Shown: piece by piece, positions 27,292-37,085 of the stretch
Position numbering within the stretch: the first letter of the stretch is position 1
Layout: each line of letters begins with the position of its first letter
Assembly (NCBI RefSeq): GCF_001425405.1
Contig: NZ_LMQP01000002.1
Coordinates: 148,194-212,193, forward strand
Source of the DNA: Sphingomonas sp. Leaf412
GTDB taxonomy: Bacteria > Pseudomonadota > Alphaproteobacteria > Sphingomonadales > Sphingomonadaceae
DNA length: 64,000 nucleotides
Direction: 5' to 3'
Notes under the pieces: generated by a model
Databases searched by the model: none
Seen by the model: the letters and a program-made list of their open reading frames with translations, nothing else
Told to the model about the DNA's origin: nothing
Translations under genes and position numbers: made by a program

Positions 27292-29019
27292 ATGACGCTG
27301 TTTCCCCGTTTCGCCGCTTATGTCGATGCCGCGCTCGACGCCTTGACCGACGCGGGCACGCTGCCCGCCGGGATCGATCGCCGGAACGTGACGGTCGAGC
27401 CGCCGCGCGATCCGACGCATGGCGACCTGGCGACCAATGCCGCGATGGTGCTGGCCAAGCCCGCGGGGACGAACCCGCGCCAGCTGGCGGAGGCGCTCGC
27501 GGCGCGGTTGCGGGAGGTGGACGAGGTCGCGGGCGTGACGGTGGCGGGGCCGGGGTTCATCAACCTGGCGCTGCGCGACGACGTGTGGCGGCGGGAGATC
27601 GAGGGGATCGTCGCGGCGGGGGCGGAATACGGCCGCTCCACCACGGGCGCGGGCCGGACGGTCAACGTCGAATATGTCTCCGCCAATCCCACGGGACCGA
27701 TGCACATGGGGCATTGCCGTGGCGCGGTGGTGGGCGACGCGCTGTCGACGCTGCTGGAATGGGGCGGGCACCGCGTGGTGCGCGAATATTACGTCAACGA
27801 CGCGGGCGGACAGGTCGACGTCCTCGCACGGTCGGCGCACGTCCGGTATCGCGAGGCGCTGGGCGACGCGGTCGGCGAGGTGCCGGAGGGCCTGTATCCG
27901 GGCGACTATCTGGTCCCGGTCGGACAGGCATTGGCGGCGGAATTCGGCGACCGCTATGCCGCCGCGCCCGAGGACGAATGGCTCGCCGTGTTCCGCACCC
28001 GTACGGTCGCGGCGATGATGGCGTTGATCCGCGCCGACCTGGCGCTGCTGGGCATCCATCACGACGTCTTTTCGTCGGAGGCCGAATTGCAGGCGGCGGG
28101 GAAGCCGGAGGCGGCGGAGGCGACGCTGCGCGCGCGCGACCTCATCTACGACGGTGTGCTGGAAGCGCCGAAGGGGGAGACGCCCGACGACTGGGAGCCG
28201 GTCCAGCTGCCGCTGTTTCGGTCGACGCAGTTCGGCGACGATCAGGATCGCCCGATCCGCAAGTCGAACGGATCGTGGACCTATTTCGGCGCGGACATGG
28301 CGTACCATTTCCAGAAGGCGGCGGGCGCGGACGAGCTGATCGACATCTGGGGCGCGGACCACGCCGGCACCGTCAAGCGCATCCAGGCCGCGGTCGCCGC
28401 GCTGACGGAGGGGAAGACGCGGTTCGACGTGAAGCTGGTCCAGATGGTCCGCCTGCTGCGGGGCGGCGAGCCGGTGAAGATGTCCAAGCGGTCGGGCAAT
28501 TTCGTGACGCTGGCGGACGTGGTGCGCGAGGTGGGGAAGGACGTCGTGCGCTTCACCATGCTGACGCGCCGGTCGGATGCGCAGATGGATTTCGATTTCG
28601 CGAAGGTGGTCGAGGCGTCGAAGGACAATCCCGTCTTCTACGTCCAGTACGCCCATGCGCGCATCCACTCGCTGCACCGCCGCGCGGCGGAGGCGGGGAT
28701 CGCGACCGATGGCGTCGATCTGTCCCGGCTTGATACGGAGGATCTGGTCCTGGCGAAGCTGGCGACGCAGTTTCCGCGCGTCGTGGAAACCGCCGCCGCG
28801 GCGCGTGAGCCGCATAGAATCGCGTTTTATCTGTATGACTTGGCTGGTGCCTTCCATGCCGCATGGAACGTGGGCAACGATCGCCCCGATCGCCGTTTCC
28901 TGGTCCCGGAGGACGCAGGGTTAACGGCGGCGCGACTGTTCTTGGCGTCGGCGATCGGACGCATTATCCGCAATGGCCTCTCCATCATGGGCGTGGAGGC
29001 GGTGACGGAGATGAGCTGA
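27292..29019 (+). CDS. argS: Arginyl-tRNA synthetase
   Basis: A 575-residue class I aminoacyl-tRNA synthetase that charges tRNA-Arg. It has the N-terminal Add-1 domain, the HIGH-type motif in ANPTGPMHMGHCRGA (about 127-141), a KMSKS-type loop VKMSKRSGN and the C-terminal anticodon-binding domain. The ATG at 27292 gives the usual length; longer open frames upstream are not ArgS-like. The stop overlaps the ATG of the SPOR gene (TGATG), suggesting co-translation. Confidence 0.96.
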   Translation: MTLFPRFAAYVDAALDALTDAGTLPAGIDRRNVTVEPPRDPTHGDLATNAAMVLAKPAGTNPRQLAEALAARLREVDEVAGVTVAGPGFINLALRDDVWRREIEGIVAAGAEYGRSTTGAGRTVNVEYVSANPTGPMHMGHCRGAVVGDALSTLLEWGGHRVVREYYVNDAGGQVDVLARSAHVRYREALGDAVGEVPEGLYPGDYLVPVGQALAAEFGDRYAAAPEDEWLAVFRTRTVAAMMALIRADLALLGIHHDVFSSEAELQAAGKPEAAEATLRARDLIYDGVLEAPKGETPDDWEPVQLPLFRSTQFGDDQDRPIRKSNGSWTYFGADMAYHFQKAAGADELIDIWGADHAGTVKRIQAAVAALTEGKTRFDVKLVQMVRLLRGGEPVKMSKRSGNFVTLADVVREVGKDVVRFTMLTRRSDAQMDFDFAKVVEASKDNPVFYVQYAHARIHSLHRRAAEAGIATDGVDLSRLDTEDLVLAKLATQFPRVVETAAAAREPHRIAFYLYDLAGAFHAAWNVGNDRPDRRFLVPEDAGLTAARLFLASAIGRIIRNGLSIMGVEAVTEMS

Positions 29020-29762
29020 TGAGCGCGGCGGACGATTACGGCTATCGCGGCGGCGAGGCGGACGGGGACCGCCTGCCGTGGCTCGAATCCGCCGAACCGG
29101 AACAGCCGGACGGTCCGACCGCCGGGCGGATCGTGCTGCTCGTCGTGCTGGGTCTGGTCCTGCTGGGGGCGATCGTCTTCGGCATCTGGCGGATGCAGCA
29201 GTCGCGGGGCGGCGGCGGATCGGGCGAACTGATCGCGGCGCAGGAGGGCGACTACAAGGTCCGTCCCGACGACCCCGGCGGGCTGAAGGTCGAGGGCGAG
29301 GGCGACAGCGCCATCGCGGCGAGCGCGGGGGTGAACCAGAGCGCGGCGATCGACCTGCGCGCGGTGCCGGAAGCGCCGATCACGCCGCGTCGCGGCACCG
29401 CTTCATCCCCCGTGCCGACCGAGGCGGGCAAGACCGCGAGCGCGCAGGTTCCCGCGACCAAGGCGCCGCTTCGTGCGCAGCGCCCGATGACCGCGCCGAG
29501 CGCGCCGGTGCCGGGCGCCGGGTCGGGCGGGTCGCTGGTGCAGCTGGGCGCCTTCCCGACCGAGGCCGCGGCAAATACCGCGTGGAGCGCGATCGCGCGC
29601 CGCTTCGGCTATGTCGCGCAGCTGGGCAAGTCGGTCGAGCGTGCGGACGTGGGCGGCCGCACCGTGTTCCGCCTGCGCGTCAACGCGGGCAGCGCGGGCG
29701 CGGCGGCGGACATCTGCGGCCGGTTGAAGGTGGCGGGCGAGGGGTGCTTCGTCACCGGGTGA
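29019..29762 (+). CDS. SPOR domain membrane protein
   Basis: A 247-residue bitopic protein: an acidic cytoplasmic tail, one transmembrane helix (IVLLVVLGLVLLGAIVFGIW, about 37-56), a Pro/Ala-rich periplasmic linker, and a C-terminal SPOR domain (about 166-245) beginning GGSLVQLGAFPTEAAANTAW. The topology is that of FtsN/DedD-like septal proteins, and this gene could fill an FtsN role, though position next to argS gives no proof. Such argS-SPOR pairs are common in alphaproteobacteria. It overlaps argS by one base. Confidence 0.85.
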   Translation: MSAADDYGYRGGEADGDRLPWLESAEPEQPDGPTAGRIVLLVVLGLVLLGAIVFGIWRMQQSRGGGGSGELIAAQEGDYKVRPDDPGGLKVEGEGDSAIAASAGVNQSAAIDLRAVPEAPITPRRGTASSPVPTEAGKTASAQVPATKAPLRAQRPMTAPSAPVPGAGSGGSLVQLGAFPTEAAANTAWSAIARRFGYVAQLGKSVERADVGGRTVFRLRVNAGSAGAAADICGRLKVAGEGCFVTG

Positions 29763-29810
29763 GGGGGATTTGCGTCGCGGCGGGTGGGCCGGGCGTCATC
29801 ACCCCTTCGT

Positions 29811-29910
29811 CACCCCGGACTTGATCCGGGGTCCATCATGCCGCGTCCGCCGTCTTTGATCCTCGGAGCGCGCGCTTGCGGCGCGATGGACCCCGGCCTT
29901 CGCCGGGGTG
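29811..29910. repeat. Paired palindromic repeats (REP-like) between two genes
   Basis: Two hairpins, ACCCCGGA-N5-TCCGGGGT (29812-29832) and ACCCCGGC-CTTC-GCCGGGGT (29890-29909), are arranged as an inverted pair about 57 bp apart, and a further GGCCGGGGTGACGG follows. This is the typical CACCCCGGACTTGATCCGGGGT repeat of alphaproteobacterial genomes. It lies between the convergent SPOR gene and purL, where it may also act as a bidirectional terminator. Confidence 0.75.
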
Positions 29911-29947
29911 ACGGGCCGGGGTGACGGACTGTGAGTGATCGACAACT

Positions 29948-32164
29948 TCAGGCCGCGACCTCTCCCGCCATCAGCGCGGGGAAGAACCCCTCGTGCGCGG
30001 TGCGCAGCGCGTCGAGCGTCACGACATCGTCGCGGTTCGGGCGTTCGAAGATCAGGCGCTTGCCGCCGGTCCGGCCCAGCGGCTCGACATCGACGCCCGC
30101 ATCCTGCGCCGCGGCGAGGAAATCGAGCAGCGCGGCGTCGTCGACCGTCACGATATAGACGCCCTGATCCTCCGCGAAGAACGATCCCGCGCAATCGAAC
30201 GGCTGCTTGCGGTCGACCATCGCGCCGATGCCGCCCGCCAGCGCCATCTCCGCCAGCGCGACCCCGACGCCGCCGTCGGACACGTCGTGGACCGCGGTCA
30301 GCTGCCCCGACAGGATGCCGCCGCGAACGAGATCGCCCGCGCGCCTTTCCGCATCCAGGTCGACGCGCGGCGGGGGGCCTTCCTCGCGCCCGTGGACCTC
30401 GCGCAGCCAGAGCGACTGGCCGAGATGGCCGTGGCGCGTGCCGACCGCGAGGATGACGTCGCCCGACCCCTTGAACGCGATCGTCGCCGACTTCGTCCAG
30501 TCCCGCAGCAGGCCGACGCCGCCGATCGCGGGCGTCGGCAGGATCGCGGAGCCGCCGCCGGTCGCCTTCGATTCGTTATAGAGGCTGACGTTCCCGCTCA
30601 CGATCGGGAAGTCGAGCGCGACGCAGGCCTGCGACATGCCGTCGAGGCAGCCGACGATCTGGCCCATGATCTCGGGCCGTTGCGGGTTGGCGAAGTTCAG
30701 GCAGTTCGTGACCGCCAGCGGCGTCGCGCCGACCGCGGACAGGTTGCGCCACGCCTCCGCCACCGCCTGCTTCCCGCCCTCGACCGGGTCGGCGAAGCAA
30801 TAGCGCGGGGTGCAGTCGGTGGTCATCGCCAGCGCCTTGTCGGTGCCGTGGACGCGCACCACCGCTGCGTCGCCGCCGGGACGCTGGACCGTGTCGGCGC
30901 CGACCATGTGGTCGTATTGTTCCCAGATCCAGCGGCGGCTGGCGATGTCGGGCGACGCCATCAGCACCAGCAGGTCGGCGGCGATGTCGCGGCTTTCGGG
31001 GACGTCGACCAGCGCCTTCGCGGGCGGGGTGGGGACGTGCGGCCGATCGTACAGCGGCGCGTCGTCGGCAAGGGGCCCCAGCGGAATGTCGCAGACGGTG
31101 TCGCCCTTCCACGTCAGCACCATGCGACCGGTATCGGTCACGCGGCCGATGACGGCGAAGTCCAGTTCCCACTTCTCGAAAATGGCCTGCGCGAAATCCT
31201 CGCGTCCCGGTTTCAGGACCATCAGCATGCGTTCCTGCGATTCGGACAGCATCATCTCGTACGGGGTCATGCCCGTCTCGCGCTGCGGCACGTCGTCCAT
31301 GACCAGTTCGATGCCGACGCCGCCCTTGCTCGCCATCTCCACCGACGACGACGTCAGGCCCGCGGCGCCCATGTCCTGGATCGCGACGATCGCGTCGCTG
31401 GCCATCAGTTCCAGGCACGCCTCGATCAGCAGCTTTTCGGTGAAGGGATCGCCGACCTGCACGGTCGGGCGTTTCGCCTCCGCATCCTCGCCGAAATCGG
31501 CCGACGCCATGGTCGCGCCGTGGATGCCGTCGCGACCGGTCTTGCTGCCGACGTACACGATCGGATTGCCGACGCCCGACGCGGCGGAATAGAAGATCCT
31601 GTCCTGGTCGGCGACGCCGACGGTCATGGCGTTGACCAGGATGTTGCCGTCATAGGCGGGGTGGAAATTGACCTCCCCCCCCACGGTCGGCACGCCGACG
31701 CAATTGCCGTAGCCGCCGATGCCGTGGACGACGCCGCTGATGAGGTGGCGCATCCGCGGATGATCCGGGCGGCCGAAGCGCAACGCGTTCAAATTCGCGA
31801 TCGGCCGCGCGCCCATCGTGAACACGTCGCGCAGGATCCCGCCGACGCCCGTCGCCGCGCCCTGATACGGCTCGATATACGATGGGTGGTTGTGCGATTC
31901 CATCTTGAAGATCGCCGCCTGCCCGTCGCCGATGTCGATCACGCCCGCATTCTCGCCGGGGCCGCAGATCACCTGCGGGCCGGTGGTGGGCAGCTTCTTC
32001 AGGTGGAGGCGGCTGGATTTGTAGCTGCAATGCTCCGACCACATGACCGAGAAGATGCCGAGTTCGACGAGGTTCGGCGCACGGCCCAGCGCGGCCAGGA
32101 CGCGGTCGTATTCCTCGGGGGACAGGCCGTGGTCGGCGACGATCTGTGCGGTGATCTCGGTCAT
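29948..32164 (-). CDS. purL: Phosphoribosylformylglycinamidine synthase subunit PurL
   Basis: A 738-residue subunit of the small-type FGAM synthase of purine biosynthesis, which works with PurQ and PurS. The catalytic segment is [19 protein letters not shown] (about 40-58); ATP-site motifs are [20 protein letters not shown] and [15 protein letters not shown]. The ATG at 32164 gives the usual N-terminus. It is not followed by other purine genes here. The 88-bp leader before the next gene upstream shows no clear motif. Confidence 0.96.
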   Translation of the reverse strand: MTEITAQIVADHGLSPEEYDRVLAALGRAPNLVELGIFSVMWSEHCSYKSSRLHLKKLPTTGPQVICGPGENAGVIDIGDGQAAIFKMESHNHPSYIEPYQGAATGVGGILRDVFTMGARPIANLNALRFGRPDHPRMRHLISGVVHGIGGYGNCVGVPTVGGEVNFHPAYDGNILVNAMTVGVADQDRIFYSAASGVGNPIVYVGSKTGRDGIHGATMASADFGEDAEAKRPTVQVGDPFTEKLLIEACLELMASDAIVAIQDMGAAGLTSSSVEMASKGGVGIELVMDDVPQRETGMTPYEMMLSESQERMLMVLKPGREDFAQAIFEKWELDFAVIGRVTDTGRMVLTWKGDTVCDIPLGPLADDAPLYDRPHVPTPPAKALVDVPESRDIAADLLVLMASPDIASRRWIWEQYDHMVGADTVQRPGGDAAVVRVHGTDKALAMTTDCTPRYCFADPVEGGKQAVAEAWRNLSAVGATPLAVTNCLNFANPQRPEIMGQIVGCLDGMSQACVALDFPIVSGNVSLYNESKATGGGSAILPTPAIGGVGLLRDWTKSATIAFKGSGDVILAVGTRHGHLGQSLWLREVHGREEGPPPRVDLDAERRAGDLVRGGILSGQLTAVHDVSDGGVGVALAEMALAGGIGAMVDRKQPFDCAGSFFAEDQGVYIVTVDDAALLDFLAAAQDAGVDVEPLGRTGGKRLIFERPNRDDVVTLDALRTAHEGFFPALMAGEVAA

Positions 32165-32252
32165 GGGGCGCCTGTAGCTTGTGTGTGGGCCGGTTGCCAT
32201 ACGGGGCATCGCCCCCGCGCCGAGTTCCGTCCGCGCCGGGCGTGGTGGACGG

Positions 32253-33671
32253 TTACCGCCGCCGCAACCGCCGGAGCAGGCCGCGCTTCTCCAGCGGTTC
32301 GAACATCTCCGCCGGGCCCTCGGGGTCCAGCACCTCGTTGTCCGCCAGCCATTTCTCGATCTCCGTCAGGTCGTCGATCTCGTAGGGGATCAGGCTGCGT
32401 CCCGGTCCGCGCAGCCGCTCGATCGTGGCGATCAGGCCGTCGGCGGCGATCCCTTCCGTCACCGTCGCGGGATCGACCGCCAGATGCTCCGCGATCAGGT
32501 CGTCGCGAATGCCCGCGATCGTCGACCCGACATGCGCGATCGTGACGTCGCATTCGGTGTCGAGCCGCAACGACCGGTTGTTGAGGTTGGACGAACCGAT
32601 GCGGATCACGTCCTCGTCCACCACCATCACCTTGGCATGGACGTAGATCGGTTCCTCCCCCGCGGTGACGGGGTGGTACATGGCGAAGCGCTTCTTGTGA
32701 TCGCGGTGGCGCAGTTCGGCGACCAGTCGCGCGCGCGCGGTGTCCATCGCCAGCGGTTCGAGCCAGCCCTGCGCGGTCGTGGGATTGACGATCACGATCT
32801 CGGGCGGGTCGTCCTCCTTCAGTCGGGCGGCGATCGCCTCCGCGATGCGGCGGGAGGCGAAATACTGGCTTTCGGCGTAGATGCGCCGCTTCGCACGCGC
32901 GATCAGGGCGAGATACAGTTCCTCGATCTCGCGAATCTCCTCCTGCCCCTCGTGCAGGGGTTGCGAGCGCGAGATCGCGACGTCGACGTCGGTGAAGTCC
33001 GCCTCGATCGACGCGGGCCAGCAGCGCCCCTCCGCGGGCGGGGGCGGGTCGACCGGGGCGCCGCCCGCGATCGCCCACCGCGCGCGGCACACCTCGCCCA
33101 GCGCGGCGGCGACGGGTCCCTCCAAGGCGGTGGTCGCGTCGTGCCACGGCTTGTACGCGCGGCCCCAGGGCGTGCGGCGATGCGGCTGATCGTCCAGGTG
33201 CTCGCGCGTGTCCCAGCGCTCGTCGGTCATGTCGATCCCGCCGCAGAAGGCGAGGCAATCGTCGATGACGACGATCTTTTGATGCTGCGAGGCGCCGAAC
33301 GGGTGGACCGAATCGAGTTTCAGATGGATGCGCGGGCGGGCGAAGCGCCATTTCGTCAGCGTCCACAAGGTGCGACCGCGGAACAGCGTCTTCACCGCGC
33401 CCTTGTCCCAGCGCAGGATATGGACCTGCAACCCCGGCGTCCGCTTCACCAGCCAGCCGATGAAGTCGCCCACCGTCGTCGGCGCCTCCGGATGGTCGTC
33501 GTCCCACGCCAGGTTGATGCGCGCGTCGAAATCCCAGCCGACGAGGAGGATCTGGTGCCGGGCGTTCAGCATCGCCTGCCGCGCGGCGCGGAAATAGGTG
33601 TCGGCGTCGATGACGACCGCGGCGCGGGTGGCGCGCGCAACGCGCCAGTGCGTGTTCGGGGGGAGCGTCAC
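32253..33671 (-). CDS. Phospholipase D-like protein (cardiolipin synthase-like)
   Basis: A 472-residue PLD-superfamily protein with two HKD motifs: [15 protein letters not shown] (about 150-168) and [20 protein letters not shown] (about 346-365). These form one phosphatidyltransferase or phosphodiesterase site. There is no membrane helix, unlike typical bacterial cardiolipin synthases, and the length and VGWDFDARI sequence match a group of soluble PLD-like proteins. The substrate is probably a phospholipid. The ATG overlaps the arsC stop (ATGA). Confidence 0.88.
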   Translation of the reverse strand: MTLPPNTHWRVARATRAAVVIDADTYFRAARQAMLNARHQILLVGWDFDARINLAWDDDHPEAPTTVGDFIGWLVKRTPGLQVHILRWDKGAVKTLFRGRTLWTLTKWRFARPRIHLKLDSVHPFGASQHQKIVVIDDCLAFCGGIDMTDERWDTREHLDDQPHRRTPWGRAYKPWHDATTALEGPVAAALGEVCRARWAIAGGAPVDPPPPAEGRCWPASIEADFTDVDVAISRSQPLHEGQEEIREIEELYLALIARAKRRIYAESQYFASRRIAEAIAARLKEDDPPEIVIVNPTTAQGWLEPLAMDTARARLVAELRHRDHKKRFAMYHPVTAGEEPIYVHAKVMVVDEDVIRIGSSNLNNRSLRLDTECDVTIAHVGSTIAGIRDDLIAEHLAVDPATVTEGIAADGLIATIERLRGPGRSLIPYEIDDLTEIEKWLADNEVLDPEGPAEMFEPLEKRGLLRRLRRR

Positions 33672-33988
33672 AGCAGGTCCAGCACGCGGTCGGCCGGGCG
33701 CGCGATCACGGCGCCCTTCGCGGTCTCGACCACGGGGCGCTGGATCGTCGCGGGATCGCGCACCATCAGGTCGAGCGCGGCATCGTCGTCGGCGACCGCG
33801 GTCGAGCCGGGCCGCAGCGCGTCGCGCGGCGCCACGCCCGCGCGGGCGTAGACGCGCGCCAGTTCGTCGCGCGACGGCGGGTCCTCCAGATACTCGACCA
33901 CCGTCACCGTCGCCCCCGCGTCGGTCAGCATCGCCAGCGCGGCGCGCGATGTGGAGCAGCGCGGATTGTGCCAGATGGTCGCGTTCAT
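33668..33988 (-). CDS. arsC: ArsC-family (thioredoxin-fold) reductase
   Basis: A 106-residue protein with the ArsC signature HNPRCSTSRAAL (about 7-18, catalytic Cys at 11) and the downstream RPVV with its conserved arginine (about 83-86). Proteins of this type reduce arsenate with glutathione and glutaredoxin; some relatives (YffB) have other roles. No arsR, arsB or acr3 is adjacent, so an arsenic role is suggested only by family. It is translationally coupled to the PLD gene. Confidence 0.85.
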   Translation of the reverse strand: MNATIWHNPRCSTSRAALAMLTDAGATVTVVEYLEDPPSRDELARVYARAGVAPRDALRPGSTAVADDDAALDLMVRDPATIQRPVVETAKGAVIARPADRVLDLL

Positions 33989-33998
33989 GGCCCTCGCT

Positions 33999-34688
33999 CT
34001 ACAGGCTTGATACCGCGGGTCCAGCCCGGGCGACGCGGGTCGCCTGCACCCACCAGGCCAGGGCGGCGAGAACCGCATAGGCCAGCAGGGCGGTCAGCGG
34101 CAGGGAGGCGGGAACGGGATCGACCACGGTCGCCGGTTGCGGCGTGGCCCAGTTCACCAGCTGGAACGCCAGCAGCGCGGCGATCAGCGTCGCGAGCGAT
34201 ACGCGGCCGATCGCGCCGCGCGACGCCGTCCGCGACGCGAAGACGACGATCGCGAGCGCGACCAGGCCCAGTTCCAGCGGCATTTCGATCGCGGGATGGT
34301 TCCACAGGCCAAGGCCGTAGCGGCGCCCGATCCCGGCCAGCGTCAGGTCGGGCGCATGGACCAGCAGATCGAGCAGCCAGTGCGACGCGACCACCGCCGC
34401 GCCGATCGCCGCCATTCGCCACGTGCCGCGACGCAGCCGGACCAGCAGCGCCCACAGGGCCGCGAAGCCCAGCGTGCCGATCAGGCTGTGGGTATAGGGC
34501 ATGTGGTACAGGTCGATCGCGTTCATGACGGTATGGCCGGGGGTTTCGCGCATCCGCTCCGTGCCGGTCAGGACGAAGGAGAAGAAGGCGATGTCGACGA
34601 ACTGCGCCGCCACGAACAATGTCGCCAGCCCGGGGCCGCGGCGGGTGCCGGCAAGGGCGAGGGCGGGGGCGTAGTTGCCGATGAACAT
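33999..34688 (-). CDS. Integral membrane protein, possibly DUF457/YdjM-like hydrolase
   Basis: A 229-residue protein with about six hydrophobic helices. The conserved-looking polar residues are in MPYTHSLIGTLGF (near 63-75) and ASHWLLDLLVHAPDL (near 101-115), a His/Asp arrangement seen in membrane-bound metal-dependent hydrolases of the YdjM/DUF457 type. The assignment is tentative. It ends 10 bp before arsC on the same strand and starts 49 bp after a hairpin that separates it from pit. Confidence 0.65.
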   Translation of the reverse strand: MFIGNYAPALALAGTRRGPGLATLFVAAQFVDIAFFSFVLTGTERMRETPGHTVMNAIDLYHMPYTHSLIGTLGFAALWALLVRLRRGTWRMAAIGAAVVASHWLLDLLVHAPDLTLAGIGRRYGLGLWNHPAIEMPLELGLVALAIVVFASRTASRGAIGRVSLATLIAALLAFQLVNWATPQPATVVDPVPASLPLTALLAYAVLAALAWWVQATRVARAGPAVSSL

Positions 34689-34736
34689 GGCCGGAAGGGT
34701 AGCGCGGGCGGGGGAGGGTGCAATCGGGATCTTCCC

Positions 34737-34764
34737 AAGCCCCTCCCGTGAAGGGGAGGGGCTT
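34737..34764 (-). terminator. Hairpin after pit
   Basis: A perfect 11-bp stem (AAGCCCCTCCC and GGGAGGGGCTT) with loop GTGAAG lies 12 bp downstream of the pit stop. On the plus strand it is followed by TT, on the minus strand by TTGGG, so it is only a moderate terminator candidate. The sequence also belongs to the CCCCTCCC-type repeats of this genome. Confidence 0.5.
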
Positions 34765-34775
34765 TTCGAGAAGGC

Positions 34776-35789
34776 TCAGAACAATCGCGTCAGGCCGTAG
34801 AACAGGGCGCCGACCGCCGCGGATGCCGGGATGGTGATGATCCATGCGGTCACCACGTTCTTCGCCACGCCCCAGCGCACCGCGGAGGCGCGGCGGGCCA
34901 CGCCCGCACCGATGATCGAGCCGGTGATCGTGTGCGTGGTCGACACCGGGATGCCCAGCAGCGAGGCGCCGAAGATCACGATCGACCCCGCGGTCGAGGC
35001 GCTGAACCCCTGATGCTGCGACAGCTTCGTGATGCGCGATCCCATCGTCTCGATGATCTTCCACCCGCCGGTCGCGGTGCCCATCGCGATCGCGATATAG
35101 CAGCTGATCGCCACCCAGTGCGGCACCTCGAACTCGCCCGACAGATAGCCGGTGGAATACAGCAGGACGGTGATGATCCCCATCGTCTTCTGCGCGTCGT
35201 TCAGCCCGTGGCTGAGCGAATAGGCGGCGGAGGAGAACAGGTGCATCGCGCGGAACGTGCGTTCCGCCTTGACCGCGGTGAAGCGATGCAGCGCCCAGCT
35301 GGACAGCAGCATCACCCCCAGCGCCAGGAACATGCCGATCGTCGGCGACAGCACGATCGCGATCAGCGTCTTGTTCAGCCCGCCCCAGTGGATGCCGGTG
35401 AACCCCGCATGTGCGACCCCAGAGCCGATCAGCCCGCCGATCAGCGCGTGGCTGGAGGAGGAGGGGATGCCCTTCAGCCAGGTCACGACATTCCAGAACA
35501 TCGCGCCGACCAGCGCGCCGAAGATGACCGCGGGGGTCACCACGTCCTTGTCGATCAGGCCCTTACCGATGGTTTCCGCCACCGCATGTAGTTGCGGGAA
35601 GACCAGGGTCAGGAAATAGGCGGCGAAGTTGAAGAAGGCGGCGAAGACGACCGCGGTGACGGGCGACAGCAGGCGCGTCGCGACGACGGTCGCGATCGAA
35701 TTGGCCGCATCGTGCAGGCCGTTCAGATAATCGAACGCCAGCGCGAGGACGATCAGCCCGACGAGCAGGGGGAAGGCGAGCTGGTGCAT
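34776..35789 (-). CDS. pit: Low-affinity inorganic phosphate transporter
   Basis: A 337-residue membrane transporter of the PiT family with about ten helices. The two family signature repeats are visible: FDYLNGLHDAANSIATVVAT (about 19-38) and SLSHGLNDAQKTMGIITV (about 187-204), together with GIPSSSSHALIGG and IPVSTTHTITGSIIG. It imports metal-phosphate complexes driven by the proton gradient. The gene follows the NUDIX-DUF47 frame by 18 bp on the same strand; DUF47 proteins are regular partners of Pit transporters. Confidence 0.95.
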   Translation of the reverse strand: MHQLAFPLLVGLIVLALAFDYLNGLHDAANSIATVVATRLLSPVTAVVFAAFFNFAAYFLTLVFPQLHAVAETIGKGLIDKDVVTPAVIFGALVGAMFWNVVTWLKGIPSSSSHALIGGLIGSGVAHAGFTGIHWGGLNKTLIAIVLSPTIGMFLALGVMLLSSWALHRFTAVKAERTFRAMHLFSSAAYSLSHGLNDAQKTMGIITVLLYSTGYLSGEFEVPHWVAISCYIAIAMGTATGGWKIIETMGSRITKLSQHQGFSASTAGSIVIFGASLLGIPVSTTHTITGSIIGAGVARRASAVRWGVAKNVVTAWIITIPASAAVGALFYGLTRLF

Positions 35790-35807
35790 GGGGTCGCTGC
35801 CGCTCGC

Positions 35808-36872
35808 TCAGGCGTGGTCGATGACGATGCCGTCGATCTCGTCGGCGACATCCTCGAACGCATCGGTGATGCGTTCGAGATGCTTGTACAATTCGCGTTC
35901 GATCACGAAGCGGAGCGTATCGCTGGTCCCATGGTCGGCCAGCGCGCGGCGCAGGCCCGCGCCGTGGATCTCGTCGGCATGGCCTTCCATCCGGATCAGC
36001 CGCTCGGTCAGTTCGTGCAGTCGCGCGGCGTTCTTCGCCACGTCGCGCAACAGCGGCATCGCCTCCGCGGTCAGGCGCGCGGCGTCGACCACGATCGCGG
36101 CCATGTCGCGCATCTCGGGCGGGAAATCGCTGACGCCGTACAGCGCCGCGGCGCTGGCCGCGGCGTGCATCTCGTCCACCGTATCGTCCAGCGCGCCGAT
36201 CAGCGCGGCGATGGCGCTGCGATCGAACGGGGTCAGGAAGGTCGCGCGCACGGTCTTCAGCACGTCGCGCGTGATCTCGTCCGCCTCATGCTCGCGCTCC
36301 GCGATCTCGCGGATATGCTCGGCGGCATGCGATCCGCCGTGGAACAGCCGCGACGTCGCCTCCGCAGCGGCCAGCACGGTGGCGGCGTGCGCCTCGAACA
36401 TCCCGAAGAAATTGCCCGTGCGCGGCAACAGGCGGTGGAACCAGGCGAACATCGAACCCTCTTTCGTGGACAGACCGGGCACGCTCAGACGGCCGCGGCG
36501 GACCGCCGCATTGAATTCCGCCGGCGCGAACGAGCGGAACAGCTCGCGCAGGTCGGGTTCGTCGACCGCGTCGGCGGCCTCCTTCAGCGAGAACCAGCGA
36601 CGCTGGCGCTGGTGCTGTTCCTTCCACGTCGGCATTTCCCGGACGACCGCGAGCGGGAAGACGTCGACGTCGATCATCAGCTGCGCGCCGCTGCCGCGCT
36701 TCTTGCGGTAGCGGTAGCTGCCCAGCGGCACCGGGCAGACCGCGCCCGCGACCCCCGCTTCCTCCTCCGCCTCGATCGCGGCGGCGGCATGTGGCGTCAG
36801 TCCACCACCGATGTTGCCCTTGGGCACCACCCAGCGCCCGCTTTCGCGCGACGTGACCAGCAGGACGCGCAC
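35808..36872 (-). CDS. NUDIX domain joined to DUF47 (PhoU-like) Pit accessory protein
   Basis: One open frame of 354 codons contains two units. Residues 1-120 are NUDIX-like (RWVVPKGNIGGGLTPHAAAA, then EAEEEAGV), of the diphosphoinositol-phosphatase type; the box lacks the usual first Glu and Arg. From Met at 36452 the sequence is a DUF47/PhoU-like helical protein (MFAWFHRLLPRTGNFF onward, 214 residues, normal full length), a phosphate-transport accessory. The DUF47 ATG has its own ribosome-binding site (AGAGGG), so it may be translated alone. The NUDIX start is unclear: GTG at 36872 is the only standard one, but the frame stays open to a TAA at about 36961 and encodes TIRQTAALPYRS, which looks like the true N-terminus. 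Confidence 0.75.
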   Translation of the reverse strand: MRVLLVTSRESGRWVVPKGNIGGGLTPHAAAAIEAEEEAGVAGAVCPVPLGSYRYRKKRGSGAQLMIDVDVFPLAVVREMPTWKEQHQRQRRWFSLKEAADAVDEPDLRELFRSFAPAEFNAAVRRGRLSVPGLSTKEGSMFAWFHRLLPRTGNFFGMFEAHAATVLAAAEATSRLFHGGSHAAEHIREIAEREHEADEITRDVLKTVRATFLTPFDRSAIAALIGALDDTVDEMHAAASAAALYGVSDFPPEMRDMAAIVVDAARLTAEAMPLLRDVAKNAARLHELTERLIRMEGHADEIHGAGLRRALADHGTSDTLRFVIERELYKHLERITDAFEDVADEIDGIVIDHA

Positions 36873-37027
36873 GCCCGCATCGAGCGCGGCGCTGTCGGAG
36901 CGATAGGGGAGGGCGGCGGTCTGTCGGATGGTCGGGACTCGATTGAACGGTGCGCGCGCTTAGCGCCCGGTATGTTACAGCCTGACGACATTTTCGAAAG
37001 CGCGGCTTGCCTCTCCGCCCGAACGGC

Positions 37028-37085
37028 CTGAGCGAAGTCGAAGGCTATGCGCCCACGGTCGAGCATAGGCTTCGACTTCGCTCAG
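37028..37085. repeat. Inverted repeat at the 3' end of hisF
   Basis: Arms 37028-37050 and 37063-37085 pair over 22 of 23 bases (CTGAGCGAAGTCGAAGG and complement), with a 12-bp loop. The TTCGACTTCGCTCAG core is a dispersed sphingomonad repeat also seen near 53320-53450. The hisF stop codon lies inside the right arm, so the repeat forms the end of the gene and may serve as its terminator. Confidence 0.8.
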
